Below are positions 25,601 to 40,600 of a DNA stretch of 64,000 nucleotides, piece by piece. Source of the stretch: Sipunculus nudus (taxonomy: Eukaryota > Annelida > Sipuncula > Golfingiida > Sipunculidae); the NCBI GenBank assembly GCA_026874595.1, contig CM049306.1:97891642-97955641 (forward strand), in the 5' to 3' direction. The notes beneath the pieces are model-generated. The model saw only the letters and a program-made list of their open reading frames with translations. It did no database searches and had not been told where the DNA came from. The position numbers and the translations under genes are program-made. Within the stretch, counting starts at the first letter, position 1, and the number at the start of each line of letters is the position of its first letter.

Positions 25601-28600
25601 TTTAATACTAAGTTAACAGTGTTATTCACACCTAGGCCCTGTCAACCTTAATAGATATGAATGAAATGCTACAAAGTATTCATATCTTCTAAAATCTTGT
25701 CAGTTAGCACTTACATTAGATCCTAATATTTTATCACATTTGAATATTAGGATTAAATTCCTGAAATTTTTTTCTTTAAAAAAAATCAAAATTGTCTCAT
25801 CAAAAAGAATTTATTTAACATTAAAATTATAAGATTCATCTTGTTTATTAGTCCTGTGTATTGAAGGGGTGGGTGGGGGGGGGGGGGAGGGGTCTCTGCT
25901 GTTACTGCTCGTTGCTGAAAAAAATGTTAATTTTAAGATTCATCTAGTTCATAGTACAGGTCTGTCAACAGAATGGGGTGGGGGGGGGGGGGGGGAGAGA
26001 AAAAGGCTCCCTGTGATATGGTATTAACTGCAGACAGCCTGATCAAGCTCAACTCAGAGAGAGGGCTTGCCCTAATGATGGGATTGCATAACATTATGCC
26101 AACAGCCACAGGAGCATAGAGAGCTGCACTGAATGACCTACAGTGACCAAAGTGGACAGCTTGACAATGTTAGGGAATACAACAAGAGCCTCCAAAAAAA
26201 AATTCAATAACTAGCCTAATTTTGCAGCTTTTATTTTCAAATTTCAGATTTTAACAGATTAAATCCTTATGTGCACATGCTGTGAAAATTAAATCCACAG
26301 TACTTACAGGAAAAAAACGTGCCATGGCCAAAGTTGGGCAAAATTTAAGGTACCAATTTTTTATTTTTGCTAATATTTTAAAAAATTTAAAAGATTTTGA
26401 TCTAATTTTGGGTATACAATTTAATTTAGATTAATTAAAGTTATATTACTGGAAAAAAAGTCCTTAGTTCTAACATGTTTTGTGTAAAGTGATCAAATAT
26501 CTTTCCTAATTTTTTTACAAAATGCATTATGTTTGAGCCCATAACTTTTTTAAATTATATAATACAGACCTTATTTCTGGTATGTACATAGGATCTATAA
26601 AGAGGAATATTTATGGTAAATATGAGGAAAAGCAGATGAGTGGTTTTGATATTAGGCAGTCCTGAAGTGTGAAAATAGGTTTTTAATAAAAAAAATTAGG
26701 TTTTTCCTTAATTTCTCAAAGGAACAAAGTCGCAATGACCCAGTTTTCGGCTTGGTAGGAGATCTTGGGGACATTTAACATTATGCTGAATTTTGGATTC
26801 CTAGGTCTTACGGTTTCAAAACATGCAACACATACACAGACGGACTGACGGCCGGACGGACAGACCGACGGACGACGGACAATGGACCACGACTGTAGCT
26901 CAGATGACTTATAGTCAGCTGAGCTAAACAGCAGATTTACCAGTTCACTTTTAAACTAGATATGTGTGTATTTGACTGACTACCTAAATACAACCACCCA
27001 GATCAACCCTATTAAGCTTTCCTGTGTTATATTCCTTGACAAATACTAGCCCTAATATCTATTAATGGACTTACTCTCATTGTGGAGTAAAGGAATCACC
27101 CTGTGGTATATAATCCTTTGAATTATAAATATAATGATAATCCAGATTACCTCCAAAATTTAAAGGATTGTTCCTCAGATGTTTAACTAAAAACCCACAA
27201 AATTTCATCAAAATTTGTATATAACTTTTTGCAAAAAGTTGCTTACAGATAAACCATCCAACAAACCAAGGGAAAATAGTAATAAGTTCCAGGAAGAGGA
27301 ATAATCAATTTCCATATAAGCACCAGTATCCATGTGCAGTGTCATCTGCCTACAGAGTGAGACATTATAGCTATCATTTAAAATATCTTATTCAATGAAT
27401 GTATCTACAAGGTGAAAATGACTTATCAGTTTATTCATTCTTCAATTACTGTTTCTCATGTTATATACAGAACTGACGAGGACTGATATAAAATACAAAA
27501 TTCTGGCAAGTACTGAAGCTGTGAAGTTTACACAAAATGTTGGGAAATACACTCATTATACTGGTATCATAATGAATAATTATAAAATCACAGTTTTTAC
27601 TGTGACTTACATACCAGAATATGAGTATTATGGCAATTTCCTTTTTTGTGTTTAATTTTGGTTTGCCTTATTTTTCATCTTTCATTAATAATTGTTTATG
27701 TACCTCTTAGATGATGTCACATTAAAACTACTGAGATCACTCATTTGAGCACAGTACAGTAACCAATAACTGTTGAAGGCATGTAATTAGCAAGGGTAAA
27801 TGTTGAAATATTTTGATATTTATAAAATATATCATATATATCAAGCCTACACTGAGATTTTTATTTCAGACATACTGCCCAACTCTAATGGAATGTATCT
27901 TACCTGTTTCCTGTAGGGAGTGATGACACCAACGTTGTCAGGTGACAGGGGTTGTGTTTCGTCGTTTAACAGAGCCTGCAGATATTTCAAAACATCCACA
28001 GTCTCTGCCGGGTTGAACCATGAGGGACTGTTACCTTCTCTCATGTCTTCTCCCTATGTAGTTCACATCTTCATCAGATTCATAATTCAATTATTAATAT
28101 ATATGTTAATTAATATACTTAATTTTAAAATTAATTATTAGGAAGACATTACTCCGAAAACTTTTACCTATGGAGCCAAATGTTTAGCACTCAACATTTT
28201 ACCACAAACAATAAATATCCTGCAAAAGAAGATTTTAGAAATCATCTTAAACACTATCGATTCAATGATTAATTTTAATAATATATGTACAGATTCAAAC
28301 AAATGAAATAAAGACAAAATCTGCTTAAATACTTTGAATATATGGGAGAGGATCAATTATGCATCACTGAGAAAGTACATGAGGTGAGTAAATATGAAGA
28401 CTTTACGCAAATTCACTGCATCATTTCTAATTAATATTTTCACAAATTTGGAAGATTTATCATTAGCTACCTGTATGATATAAAATATTTTCTTTTTAAT
28501 TCTGACTTTTTTACCTTAACTCCATGGAAGATCAAGGGACAGTTGTTCTGATTAGGTAGCTGAGTCCAATTAACAAAGCTGTTAATTAGTTCTTTATCAG

Positions 28601-31600
28601 CAGCCACTGACAGCTCATTATCATAGAACAACCTGGATGGGAGATCTAACAACACAGGGTGTGACCTGTAGTTCTCTGTTAGTTTGGTTACCTACAACAC
28701 AACAACGACATAACATAATTATCTAAGAGTTTATTTACATCCTTATACAAAACACAAAGCACTTTTTTGTGATGATTAATATTAGGACTATAATAATACA
28801 TTGTCTGATTATCCAATGATCCAATGCACAATACATTTCATTCATAATGTGATGCATACAGTTATGTTACCAAGGCAATGTTCTTACTTGTTCAAACTTC
28901 TTTCTCTTACTTAATATTGATTCAGGTGTCTGTTTTATAGTGCACAGGAGTGTTACATGTGTCTGTTGACATTCTAATTTGTGTAGTACAGGCACAGTTC
29001 ATTGCTATCGGAACCTTGCTTGTTGGGCGCTGGCTAGCCAATCATGCCGTTTAACTTGTTTCTCATAAAATAAAAAAAATTGTAATTAAAACCATTTTAG
29101 AAGTTGCATACCAGTCAGGAAGATAAAGAGTATGCTTAGGGAATAGGAATTTTTTTAATATTTTATATTTTGTAAATATTTAGAAAAAAATAAAAAAGTG
29201 ACTCATGGGTCAAGACGCTCAGCTGACTGGGAAGAGATTCACAAAAGGAAATTTTATGGTAGAATGGTAGTACATACGCATTCAACTGAAGCATCAAACA
29301 GATTAACCAACAGGCCAAGATTGTGTCTGTATTTATATATCTCAAAAATAGAGTAAAATGTGTAAACTTTAAAAACTAGAATACGGGTAGCTGACAAGCG
29401 ACTTCGTGTATCCGCCAAAATCAGAGTTAACTGGAATGAGTGGCAAGGGGAAATAGAGTGACATATGTTGCATATTAGCATGGATGTCTGCAGCCAAAAT
29501 ATGTATGTAGGTTGTGCCACCTACCACAAATCCAGAAAGCTGTCCAAGTTGTATACATATGCAAAATTTTAGGCAGAAAAGTCAAACCCCTACATGTATA
29601 TGAGTGATTTTAGCCGATGGCAGACAAACAGACAGACGCTGTGAAAAAAAGCTTGCAGGTGGCCCCTCCAGTTTTGTGTATGATAAAGACCTATGTGAGA
29701 TCTAAACACATGCACAATTTTGGCCCAATCGGTCGAATGGTTCCTGAGATATGAGCTTGGATGTCTGCAGCGTTAACTAGAATGTAGGTGGTGCCACCTG
29801 TCATAAAATCAAGAAAGCTCTCCAGGATGTATAAACCTGCAAAATTTTAGGCAGTTATATCAAACCACTACAGAGAAATGAGTGATTTTAGCCCACGGCA
29901 GACAAACAGACAGACGCTGTGCAAAAATGGTTGCAGGTGGTCCCTCCAGTTTTGTGTATGATAAAGACCTATGTGAGATCTATACACATGCACAATTTTG
30001 GCCCAATCGGTCAAATGGTTCCCGAGATATGAGCTTGGATGTCTGCAGCTTAAACTAGAATGTAGGTGGCGCCACCTGTCAAGAAAATCAAGAAAGCTAT
30101 CCAAGATGTATAAACCTGCAAAATTTTAGGCAGATATGTCAAACCACTGCCGAGATATGAGTGATTTTATCCCACGGCAGACAAACAGACGGACGCTGTG
30201 CAAAAATGGTTCCAGGTGGCGCCACCAGTTTTGCATATAATAAAGAGCTATGTGAGATCTATACACATGCAAAATTTTGGCCCAATCGGTCAAACGGTTC
30301 CCGAGATATGAGCTTGGATGTCATCAGCGTGAACATGAATGTAGGTGGCCCCACCTGTCATAAAATCAAGAAAGCTATCCAGGATGTATACGCATGCTGA
30401 ATTTCAGGTGAATTAGTCAATTCACTGCAGAGATATGAGTGATTTTAACCCAAGGCAGATGAACAGATGGACACTGTGCAAACATGGTTGCAGGTGGTGC
30501 CACCATTTTTGTGTATGTTATAAAGCTATCCAAGGGCTACATTTGTAAAAATTTTATATCCTGATCGGTCAAACGGTTCCCGAGATATGAGGGTTTATGT
30601 GTGGAAACAGACGCACAAATGGACGCTGGGCAGAGAGGAAAAGTCAGAGGTCAACGCAAATTGGTGAGGCACCAGTTCACATGTGACCCGATAATTGGTG
30701 TAAGTTTTGAAAAAATCAGTCCATTAGTCTCAGAGAAGTTCTCTGGAAACAAACGCGGCGACGTCGGTGGAACCCGGTCAAAAACATAGTTTTGGCGGAT
30801 ACAAAAATACAGGTGGCTCCACCAGTCTGCAGAAACTAATAAAAACACTTAATGGTCAATATCCATGCAAAGAATAATGGTGATCTCTGCATTAGTTGTT
30901 CAGATACTTCAGCTTTTGTATCAAATTGTCCATTATTCTGAGGGATACTTCGGAGTCCTATAGCTTGATGGATATGGGTAACAGAGACCTAATTTCAAGT
31001 TTCCACAGGCACTTTTCATGGGCCTCCTTGCATGACAAGAATGAAGATTCTAGGTCCAGTTGTTACGATTTTTACCCTGTTGACAGATAACCACATCTTT
31101 AAAGGTCTCAAAAATAGAGAAAAAAATTCGTAAAAATTGAAACAAGGCCTACAGGCCTAATGCAAACCTGTGCATTGGGAAATACACCAGGTATAATGCT
31201 TCAATGCTGGACCATTACTTTTCATGTATATGAACAATGTAAGTACATTTTGAATAAGAAACAATTACACAAACATCACTGCTGAAATTCTGGCATGGGT
31301 GCACACAACACAAAAACGATTGTAGCTGGCACCACCAGTCTTGTATACTTCAAAGCTATGAGAGATCTTCACATATGCCAATTTTCAGACTGATATACCA
31401 AACCCCTCCTGAGAAATAAGCAGGGACACACTTTGTGCAAAAATTATTGTAGGTGGCACCACCAGTCTTGTATATGTATAAATATGCCCAATTTCAGGCT
31501 AATATACCAAATTCCTCTGTAGAAATAAGCAGGCACATACACTGTGCAGGAGTCAATGTACGTGGCACCACCTGTCTTGTAAATGAGAATACCATCAAAG

Positions 31601-34600
31601 ACGCATAGACAGGTCAAAATATCAGTCCAATACATCAAACTTCCCCAGAGTTTGATACACTGGGCTGACAAGGCTTAGGTGAGTACGGCAGTTGCCCCCG
31701 ATTGACCTGTGACAAATTGCTGCCTCAAGCTACTGCACTGAGTGAACTCTTGACCTGCACCTGGCTAGACCGAGTAAACTTTTGACCTGTACCTGGCTGC
31801 ACTGAGTGAATTCTTGACCTGTTGCATAATCTGACACAGTTGGCAGTCTGCCAAAGCTATAAATAGATTCAGGCTGAACTCTGGTGCCAAATATGATGCA
31901 GTGAGCAGTCTGCAAAAGCTATACTACTGCACTGAGTGAACTCTTGACCTATACCTGGCTGCACTTTTTCCGATCCTGGCACTGTGCCAAAACTATTTAT
32001 ACAGCTGACATCATCTTGGCTAATGGCCAACATCAAGGCACTGGCAATCTGCCAATGGTAAACCAAGTGCTGCCATCTGAATACAAAAGTGGTCCCCACT
32101 TGAAATAACTTTGAAATTTATTTTCCCAATACAACATGCTTTTCACCTGACTCTTTATAAAAAAGAAATCAGGAATATATGTAAAATTATTACAGATGCA
32201 TACTGAATGCAGAATTGAAATACAGATATATCTCATTGATTGCAAATTCTTGAATTAATTTGAGTAGGGATACCAATTATTTATAATCCACGTACAGTTG
32301 TCTTTATATAGCCACAGAGAGCTGAATATCCATGATTGTAACATTGCCTGGTATGATGAATAACTTAAATCATAAATCTATATTTTTTAAAAGCTTTTAA
32401 AAAACTTTCATGTCAATATTAACCAAAGATAACCTGAAATCTAAATGTCTAGTGGCGTGATGTAATAGATGCTGATAAACTGGTGCCAGGCTAGATGTAA
32501 CAGCATCACACAGCTAACATATATGGTAAAATGACTCAATTCAATCTAAAAAATTTCAGCCAAAAATCATTCATGTGGAACCATTGACAATTATTATAAG
32601 AATTATTGTAGGAATTATTCTTGTAAAATATTTAACAAACTGGCTTCAGTGGCATTAGTCAAAAAATGTTTCACAGATTTATAACTCATATAGGACGATA
32701 CAGCAAACTGGCTAAGTTCAGCTTCCCGTGAGTCATCCCAAAAGCACTGAACCAAAACCATTTGAACAAATTTGAATTATCAACATCTGAGGATAATTAA
32801 TGTGTGAGATTTAAGAACTTGGCCCTGTGGTTTTTGAGAAGAAGATCTTTGTAGCCACTGAGCTAAAATTGGCTGTTATGGCATATGACTAAATTCAGCT
32901 TCCCATAACTTAGCCAAAAGTCACTGAAAAGAGACCATTTGACCAGGTACAAAAAAGGCCGATGCAGGTGGCACCACCAATACCTCAATTTTAAATATGA
33001 CCTATGTGACCAACATTGGCATAAAATTTGGTGATAGCTACAGCCATTTCTGAGATTTAAATTTTAATATGCTTTTTTGCACAGTTAACAAAGTTCAACC
33101 TCCTGTATCTCGGCCAAAAATCTCTGAACTGGAACCATTTGAACAAACTTGAGAAAGATTGTTCCAGGGACCATTCTGTGAAATATTGGACAATTTGGCT
33201 GAACAGTTTCAGAGTAGAAGATTTTTAAAGTTTTTTTTAGCTTTTTCCCTATAAAATCTAAGAAAATGCAGTTAGAAAAAAAATAAACAAAATCTGATAT
33301 AGTTTTTTGGATGTCTGATTATTTGCAAAAAAATTGGTGATGCTAGCTCCTGCCATTTTTTAGATAGATATGGATAACGTACAGACGATGCACACCGGAC
33401 GACAGACGACGCACGATGGACGATGCCGCACCATCGCATAAGCTCACAGGTTCGCTAAAAAATAGAGGTGCCGCATCCAGTATGCAGAAACTGATGGAAC
33501 AGCTCATGATCAATATGTATGCCGAATATCATGACCATCAGTGTTGTAGTTATTGAGATACTGCAGTTTTTGTATCAAATTTTTCATTATTCTGAGCTGT
33601 ACTTTGGAGCCATACAGCTTAAAGAATATGGGTAACAGAGACCTAATTTCAGTTTTCCATGGAGACTTTTCATGGGTCTCCCTGTGTGTCAAGAATGAAG
33701 ATTCTAGGTCCAGTCGTTATGATTTGTACCCTGTTAACAGATGTTCATATCTTTAAAGGTCTCAAAAATAGAGAAAAAAAATTGTGAAAATTTGAAAAAA
33801 ATATAGGTGGCGCCACCAGTCTGCAGGAACTGATGGAACACCTCTGGATCAATATGTATGCCAAAAATCATGACCATCAGTGTTGTAGTTATAGAGATGT
33901 TGCAGTTTGTTTTTATCAAATTTTCCATTATTCTGGGGGGTAATTGGGAGCCCCCCACAGCTCAAAGGATATGGGTAACAGAGACCTTATTTCAGGTTTC
34001 CATGGAGACTTTTCATAGGTCTCTCACTGTGTCAAGAATGAAGATTCTAGGTCCAGTCTTTACAATTTGTGCCTTGTTAACAGATGTTCACATTTTTAAA
34101 GGTCTCAAAAATAAAGAAAAAAATTCGTAAAAAATAAAAAAATACAGGTGGCACCACCAGTCTGCAGGAACTGATGGAACATCTCATGATCAATATGTAT
34201 GCAAAAATCATGACCATCAGACAAGTAGTTAATGAGATATTGAAGTTTTTGTATGAAATTTTTTACTATTCTGGGGGGGGGGGTACTTTGGGGCCCCATA
34301 GCTCGAAGGATATGGGTAACAGAGACCTAATTTCTGGTTTCCAAGGAGATTTCAGTCAGCTGAGCTAAAATCCAACTTTACAAAAGTATACTCTATAAAG
34401 TAACACTGCTGATATATTTATGTAATTTCAGGCATGCATACAACTATAACTAAGAATGCATTTATTTTTCCTACCAGCAGTGGATTATAGCATCCCTGGT
34501 CCTTGAACTGTGCCTCATCCCTGCCATACAGCTGGCGGTCCATCAGCCTCTCCAGGTAAGACATCATCAGCCCATGGTCCTTGGCCAGATTGCTCTGTAG

Positions 34601-37600
34601 GACTGGGCCAAGCTGCTGGGGATCTCCAGCGAGGATCACCTGACAGAAGCATGATTAAAGGATGTATGTCTTCAAAATTAACAGAACTTTCAAGGATACT
34701 GACCTAAGATTCCAGAGCTTGAGGCTTTGGAACCTAACATTCCAGAAATTTCATAGCCACCAGTCTTTAAACTCCCAGATATTTCAAGGCCTTGGACTTT
34801 ACAAATTAAGGAACAATCACAGCTCTGGGTCTTGTAATTTCAAGGACATTTGCAAAATGTTAAGCGTAGTCTTGTTACATATAGAATAAAAGGTTATAGT
34901 ATATTTTACTCTTATCTTCTTTCTTAATTGTGAAGATTACCATCAAACTTGCACATTACACCTTCAATTAGCTGTCGATTGCTGGTTTCCAAATGAGGTA
35001 AAAAGATGAAAACTGATGTGATCCAGTACACATAAAAATACATTTAAGTATCACAAGGAACTGGAATATTTGCAATATTGAATCTGAACATAAAACCAAA
35101 TTTAGCATCATCTATAAGAAGTTGAGGACTAAGATTACCTGTCCATCACCTCCTGCTGCCAGTCCTACAGGTATCATACACTCAGCCTCCGTGGACTGTC
35201 CAGCCTGTAACCACAATTACACAGCAAATTTAAATCCCTAGACAGGGTCGTTGACTGACCTAAGTTTTTCTAAACATGTAATAAGCATAGTAACATAATA
35301 TGATGTGTATAGTTTTTGAAGTTCATAATATTTCCTATCCACAAGGCAAGGTAGTCAACGCACTCGTACTCTTCTCCTGATTTCAACTTAAATATTTAAT
35401 TTGCTGGGTAAAATTTCAGTATTTGATTAAAGGGGTCGATATTGTTTAGAAATGATACAAGACTTCAATTTCAAATGTGAAATATGGTAAGAACAATAAC
35501 ATTGCCCAAAATGCATGGTCTTTTTCACTGTTTTAAACATTTTTAATGACATGGACTACAATAATTCAGAAAATTTAAATTTTCACAATATACAATATAA
35601 ATATACAAGAGTGTGTTTATTTTAACTGAAGTAATTCTGTGGGAAGACAATACTGTGTCCATGCATGATTTTCACTTACCTCATCAATGAATGCGTGAGT
35701 GAAGTGTCCCTGTTTGAGATTGAGAGAGTACAGCATCCCGGCTGATGAGCTGGTGCTTACGATGATGCGGTGTCTTGACAACAGTTCCAAATTATCCCCA
35801 TTCTGACAGTAAGGCCTGATACACTCAGGCAGACTCTGAAAACCATTCAAGACTTATTACTGAAATTCTTGAAAAATTTAGCCTGATCAATATAAAAAGT
35901 AGTGTGCTGGTAAATAAAAACACTTATAAAGTGGGGCCTCAAAATTACAGTCACAGATGGAACCTGTGTTGCTTCCAATTATAGGGAGGTGGCCTTGTAA
36001 GAATGATTAGGACCCATGAATATACTCATCACAGGACTGCCTTAAGTCCCTGAAAGAGAAGGGTCCCCAAAAATTATTGACTGACTGACTTGAGACAGTC
36101 ACAGGTCTCCAAAAAATCTGGCCCACACTGGCTCTCTCAGCAACAACAAAGTTTGACAGGTTGAGTCGGTATACAGTTAGATATTTAAGGCATATTTACA
36201 GATTCATGGGTTGGATCTATTAGTGTCACAGTCTTACCTCCTCTTGGCGCTGAAACGCGTTGAGTCGCACCATATCTGATAGCTTCACTTGACCACTCTC
36301 ATGAAGTCTCTGGGCCTGAATGACATAATAATGTCAACATTAATATTCCCTTGTACAAATAATAACTAAAACACATCTAATGTCTGTTTGGTAAACATTT
36401 CAACAAAGCTGTACTTTTTAATAATTTAGAGTACCATCCATGCTTGAAACAAGACTTCACAATTTTTTTGTCATTTGTAACATTGCAATGCTCATATTTT
36501 GTTCTATTAATATATTTAAAGATTATTGCCATGGAATAGATAATAAATTGATACTGTTTCATTGATTGACTGCCTGCTGTTGTAAGGTAAACAGCAAAAC
36601 ACATCAATATTTCTTTTTGCATGATTTTCTCACCGCTCTAAACCATGTGACAGATTTTTATGGGGTATAATAAGATATATGTGCATGGTAACATCAAATT
36701 ATCAAATATCATCTGATTCATAATGTGTTTATAGGTACCACTACACTTCTACAAAATATCATCTGATTTATAAATATATTATAGGTACCACTACGCTTCT
36801 AAGCAACTGAAGGCACTTACCAGAAGATCTGAAGCGCTATTAGATGGGGCACACACCAGAATCCTACTTGATGGCAACAGCTGAAAAACCTGGAGTATGG
36901 CTTCTACTACAGTCACTGTCTTCCCAGTTCCTGTCAAATATTGATGGACATTAAAGCTGTATCTGAAGACTAATTACTTTGTGAAAGTAAACTGGCTATC
37001 AAGAGACTAAGCTGAATTTGAGAATGAGAATTATCATACATATAATTCACAGAATTTTGTTTGGTCATTGGTTTACTTCTAAGCATGAAGGACTATTACA
37101 AGCAGAAAATGAAGTGTAAACACTCATCTGAATTTGAAATTATAATAATTTGAGAATTACCAATTTATCATACACACCATTAAAAGCTTAACTGGTGTGG
37201 TATGAAATCTGGTAAGATTTTACCTGGATCAGTGGCATGTAGGCTTAAACTTAAGTGATTCATTATAACATGTCAATCAGGTGACTGAACCACATGTGAT
37301 ACACAAGAAATGGTTTTCCAAATCACTCCACAATTATAACAGGAACACACAGTCACACTAATATTCTACATGCTTTTTCTGATTAAACAGATGAGTACCA
37401 CTGTAAAATCACAGATTAAAGATAAGCAAGCTCTTTGAACCCATTGTGGGTTGAACTGTTGAAAATCCTGTACCATTTATCACTTAAAGAAAGATAAAGT
37501 TAGACTCTGATCCTGGTCAAAGCAGATGGCTCAGAAGCTTTAAGTAAATTGAAGTTTGTAATAAACAATCAACAATCTCTTTTATATTCATCAGTCTCTG

Positions 37601-40600
37601 TTTGAAGATCAGAGAGCTGTTACTTGTTGCGTCTGAATAATTAATTATAATTAATAAACAATCTCTCTGATCTCAGGTGGACCCCGCTCAGCAGCTTTGA
37701 GTAACTACCTATAAACAAACAAATTCACAGACCTGACCTGATTCATTAGCTGAGCACCTTTGTCACACCTGAGTGACCACAAGTAAACAATTAATGACCA
37801 GGGGATTCTGATTACTTAGTCATAAAGCAGCACTGAGGTCACACTTGACTGAACACAGGTTATGAGTCCTTAACCCTTTCATGATTGGAGATCATAGCAG
37901 TAAAAATCAACAGTGTATAGTTTGGTTCATGTTAGTCCTTTGACATAAAGAAGATCCTAGTGTGATTCTCTTTTGAAGTACAATACAACAACCAACTTCC
38001 AATCCTTGTATCAAAGAAAATGGGTGGATCTGTTTAGAGTTTGCCAAGTATAAAGCATAAGATGAAAGTAATAACCTAACTTTGATCTAGCTAGTGTTTT
38101 ATATTTAAAGGCAAGTAACACGATAAGCAATATCATTCACTCTGTGATACTCCATGAGATGAGACAACTGATAGCTACTCACTGCTCAACACTGATTCAG
38201 CTCACTGATATAGGTACTCATTTTGAGTATACATCTAGATCTGTTTCACTGATCATACAGCATCTGTGTTACTACTGACAATCCCAGCATCAGAAATAGA
38301 AAAGGATGGACCTGTCCTGCCTGAATATATCTACTCTCCAGGAACTGAATTTTCTGACTGCACAAACTTCCTCACAGCAAGAGCAAGACCAAACAGCAAA
38401 CATGCCAGTTGATCATGTGACATGTGCGGAAACAATCACAGAACCTGCAGCAAATCTACCAGCTGATCTTGTGATACATGCTGAACCAATTATAGACCAA
38501 GCAGCAAGCCTGACAGCTCATCATGTGATACCTGCTGAACCAATCACAGAACCAGCAGCAAACATGTCAGCTTATCATTTGACACCTGCTGAACCAATCA
38601 CAGCCGAGGCAGCAAACTATTCAACTCATCAAGGGTTGTTGGCCCAGCATGTGACTCCTGCTGAGCCAATCAGACAACATTTCCAGTCACTGAACGACAT
38701 GTTGCTAAGAAGAGTACCAAATGCTGTAACCGGTCTCCCCAGCAGTGTGCCAAAGATGACTCAGCTCTTTATGGGACAAGAAAATGTGACTCCACATCTG
38801 GGGTTCAAATCATCCCACCAGGGGGCAGCACAACCACTTTCTCTTAGGATCACTCTACTGAACCTGCAACTTTTTGCATACGGAACCAAGCAGGAGGCCC
38901 TGTCACAGAACATACGCAGCCATTATGTAGTTAAGGCTGCTAAGATTGAAGAATATCGTCACCAGGCTCTGTGTGCATCTAGCATGTCACCATGGCAACA
39001 TCCAAGCATCAACAGGTACTATGACGAATGTCATAACAACCTGATCAGCTACGTTCAAGAGTGGTGTCAGAATATGGAGAAAGGTCAAGTTGGTGCTACT
39101 ACGCCTCACGTTGTCCACCCTGCCAGTGTAACCCCACCCAAGCCAAGCAAATTCAACACAGTAGCCACTCGCATCATGGAGAACTGGTATGTCATGCATA
39201 GAGAGCATCCATATCCAAACACAGAAACCATTGCCATGCTTGCCCAGTCAGGAGGTATCACAGCTGTGCAAGTCAAGAAATGGTTCGCTAACCGTCGCAT
39301 GAGAGCTAGGAACACCAAGAGCATCAAAGAGATTGCAAGGAGACGCAAGCACCCCTACCAGGTGGATAGCAGTATGTGCCATGGTGTGATGCTTTGAACA
39401 GATTATGTCCACTGTTGTGACAGCTTACACAGATCAATATACAGATCATGTGTACTGTATCATATTATTTGTATTTCACTGCTCATATTGTATATACATT
39501 TCCATTTACTCATACAGCGTTTTGTGAATAAAACTTGCTTCTGCATCTCACTTCAGTGTCTTCTTTATTTTTTAGTTAACAATATATGTCACATATAAAA
39601 CTGGTCAAAATCAAGTGATATCGAGATCAATCACTGAATTTAAAACTAAACACTGGTCATCTAAATGACTGAGACATAGAAAATGTGGGAATATATTATG
39701 TCTATACATGTACATTTTTATTAAAATTCTATGATTTTCATATATGTATAAACCCCAGTACAATACACTTCCCATTGTTTCTTCTTTTATTTCATATGAA
39801 ACGTATATAACTACTTCTGTACCCTGATGTAAGATCAATTTTCTATCCATTCACAAAACAGCCACAAAATTTTTAGTTAACTACTGAAGTGTAATTTTCC
39901 ACCTTTGTCTCATGATGACAATATTTTACCCACAGGGTAAGTATATCAAATCCTTTATATCAATTTATTTGACCACTACATAATAGAAAGACAAAAATTA
40001 CCCATGTGATCAGGTTTTCTGTCCACCTGGCTGTCCATTCATCAAACTCTTTTATACTGAAGATCAGTGTCTGTGAGAGGATGTACACTATCATTTTAGG
40101 ACCTGACAGAAATCCAATATGGCCATCAGGCAGTTATCTTGGACTTCTCTCTGTGCATATCATCTCAAGAACTGACCAAGCAGTTGCTGTTAAATTTTCA
40201 CTGCTCATCATCTCAAGAACTGACCAAGCAGTTGCTGTTAAATTTTCACTGCTGAGTGGTATTGATGAAAGGATGTGTGTTATCAAATTTCAGACCCATC
40301 ATATACTGTGGTTGGCTTCATATTCGCGAGGCTGAATTTTCACGATTTTTTCATTTTTATTGTTTTGCGAGATTTTCATTTTCGCGATCTCACCAGAACC
40401 TATATCAAATGTTTGGCAAAGCCATATACCTGTGTGTATTATAAAATGAGAATAAGTCATGAGTTTGTGACATTTTCTTATATAATGATGGGCCTGCACA
40501 CACAGCATAGGTGGTTTAGTTCAAATTTAAGGCTTAAATTTCCCTGTACCTGCAAGGATGTAATTTATTAAAAAATTCTCTCTGTTCTAACCTATTACCA

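Larger units (their letters stand above)
29193..34365 (+). mobile_element. non-autonomous element B4, long composite in intron 15
   Basis: Starts with the family B 5' end (AGTGACTCATGGGTCA then GCTCAGCTGA) and ends TTCAGTCAGCTGAGC, with TA at 29191-29192 and 34366-34367. Fills 5.2 kb of a 5.8-kb intron. Inside are a 280-bp tandem array (29470-30620), an inserted family A element (about 31140-33456), and units carrying AGGTGGCGCCACC. No coding region. Confidence 0.7.

Noticed and set aside
25868-25995. G runs as functional G-quadruplex elements
   Set aside because: They are homopolymer runs in a mobile element, probably unstable, with no positional logic relative to a promoter.
37675-37695. 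A duplicated piece of exon 9 (GGACCCCGCTCAG) in intron 10
   Set aside because: Only about 13 bases match and the flanks differ; probably chance.
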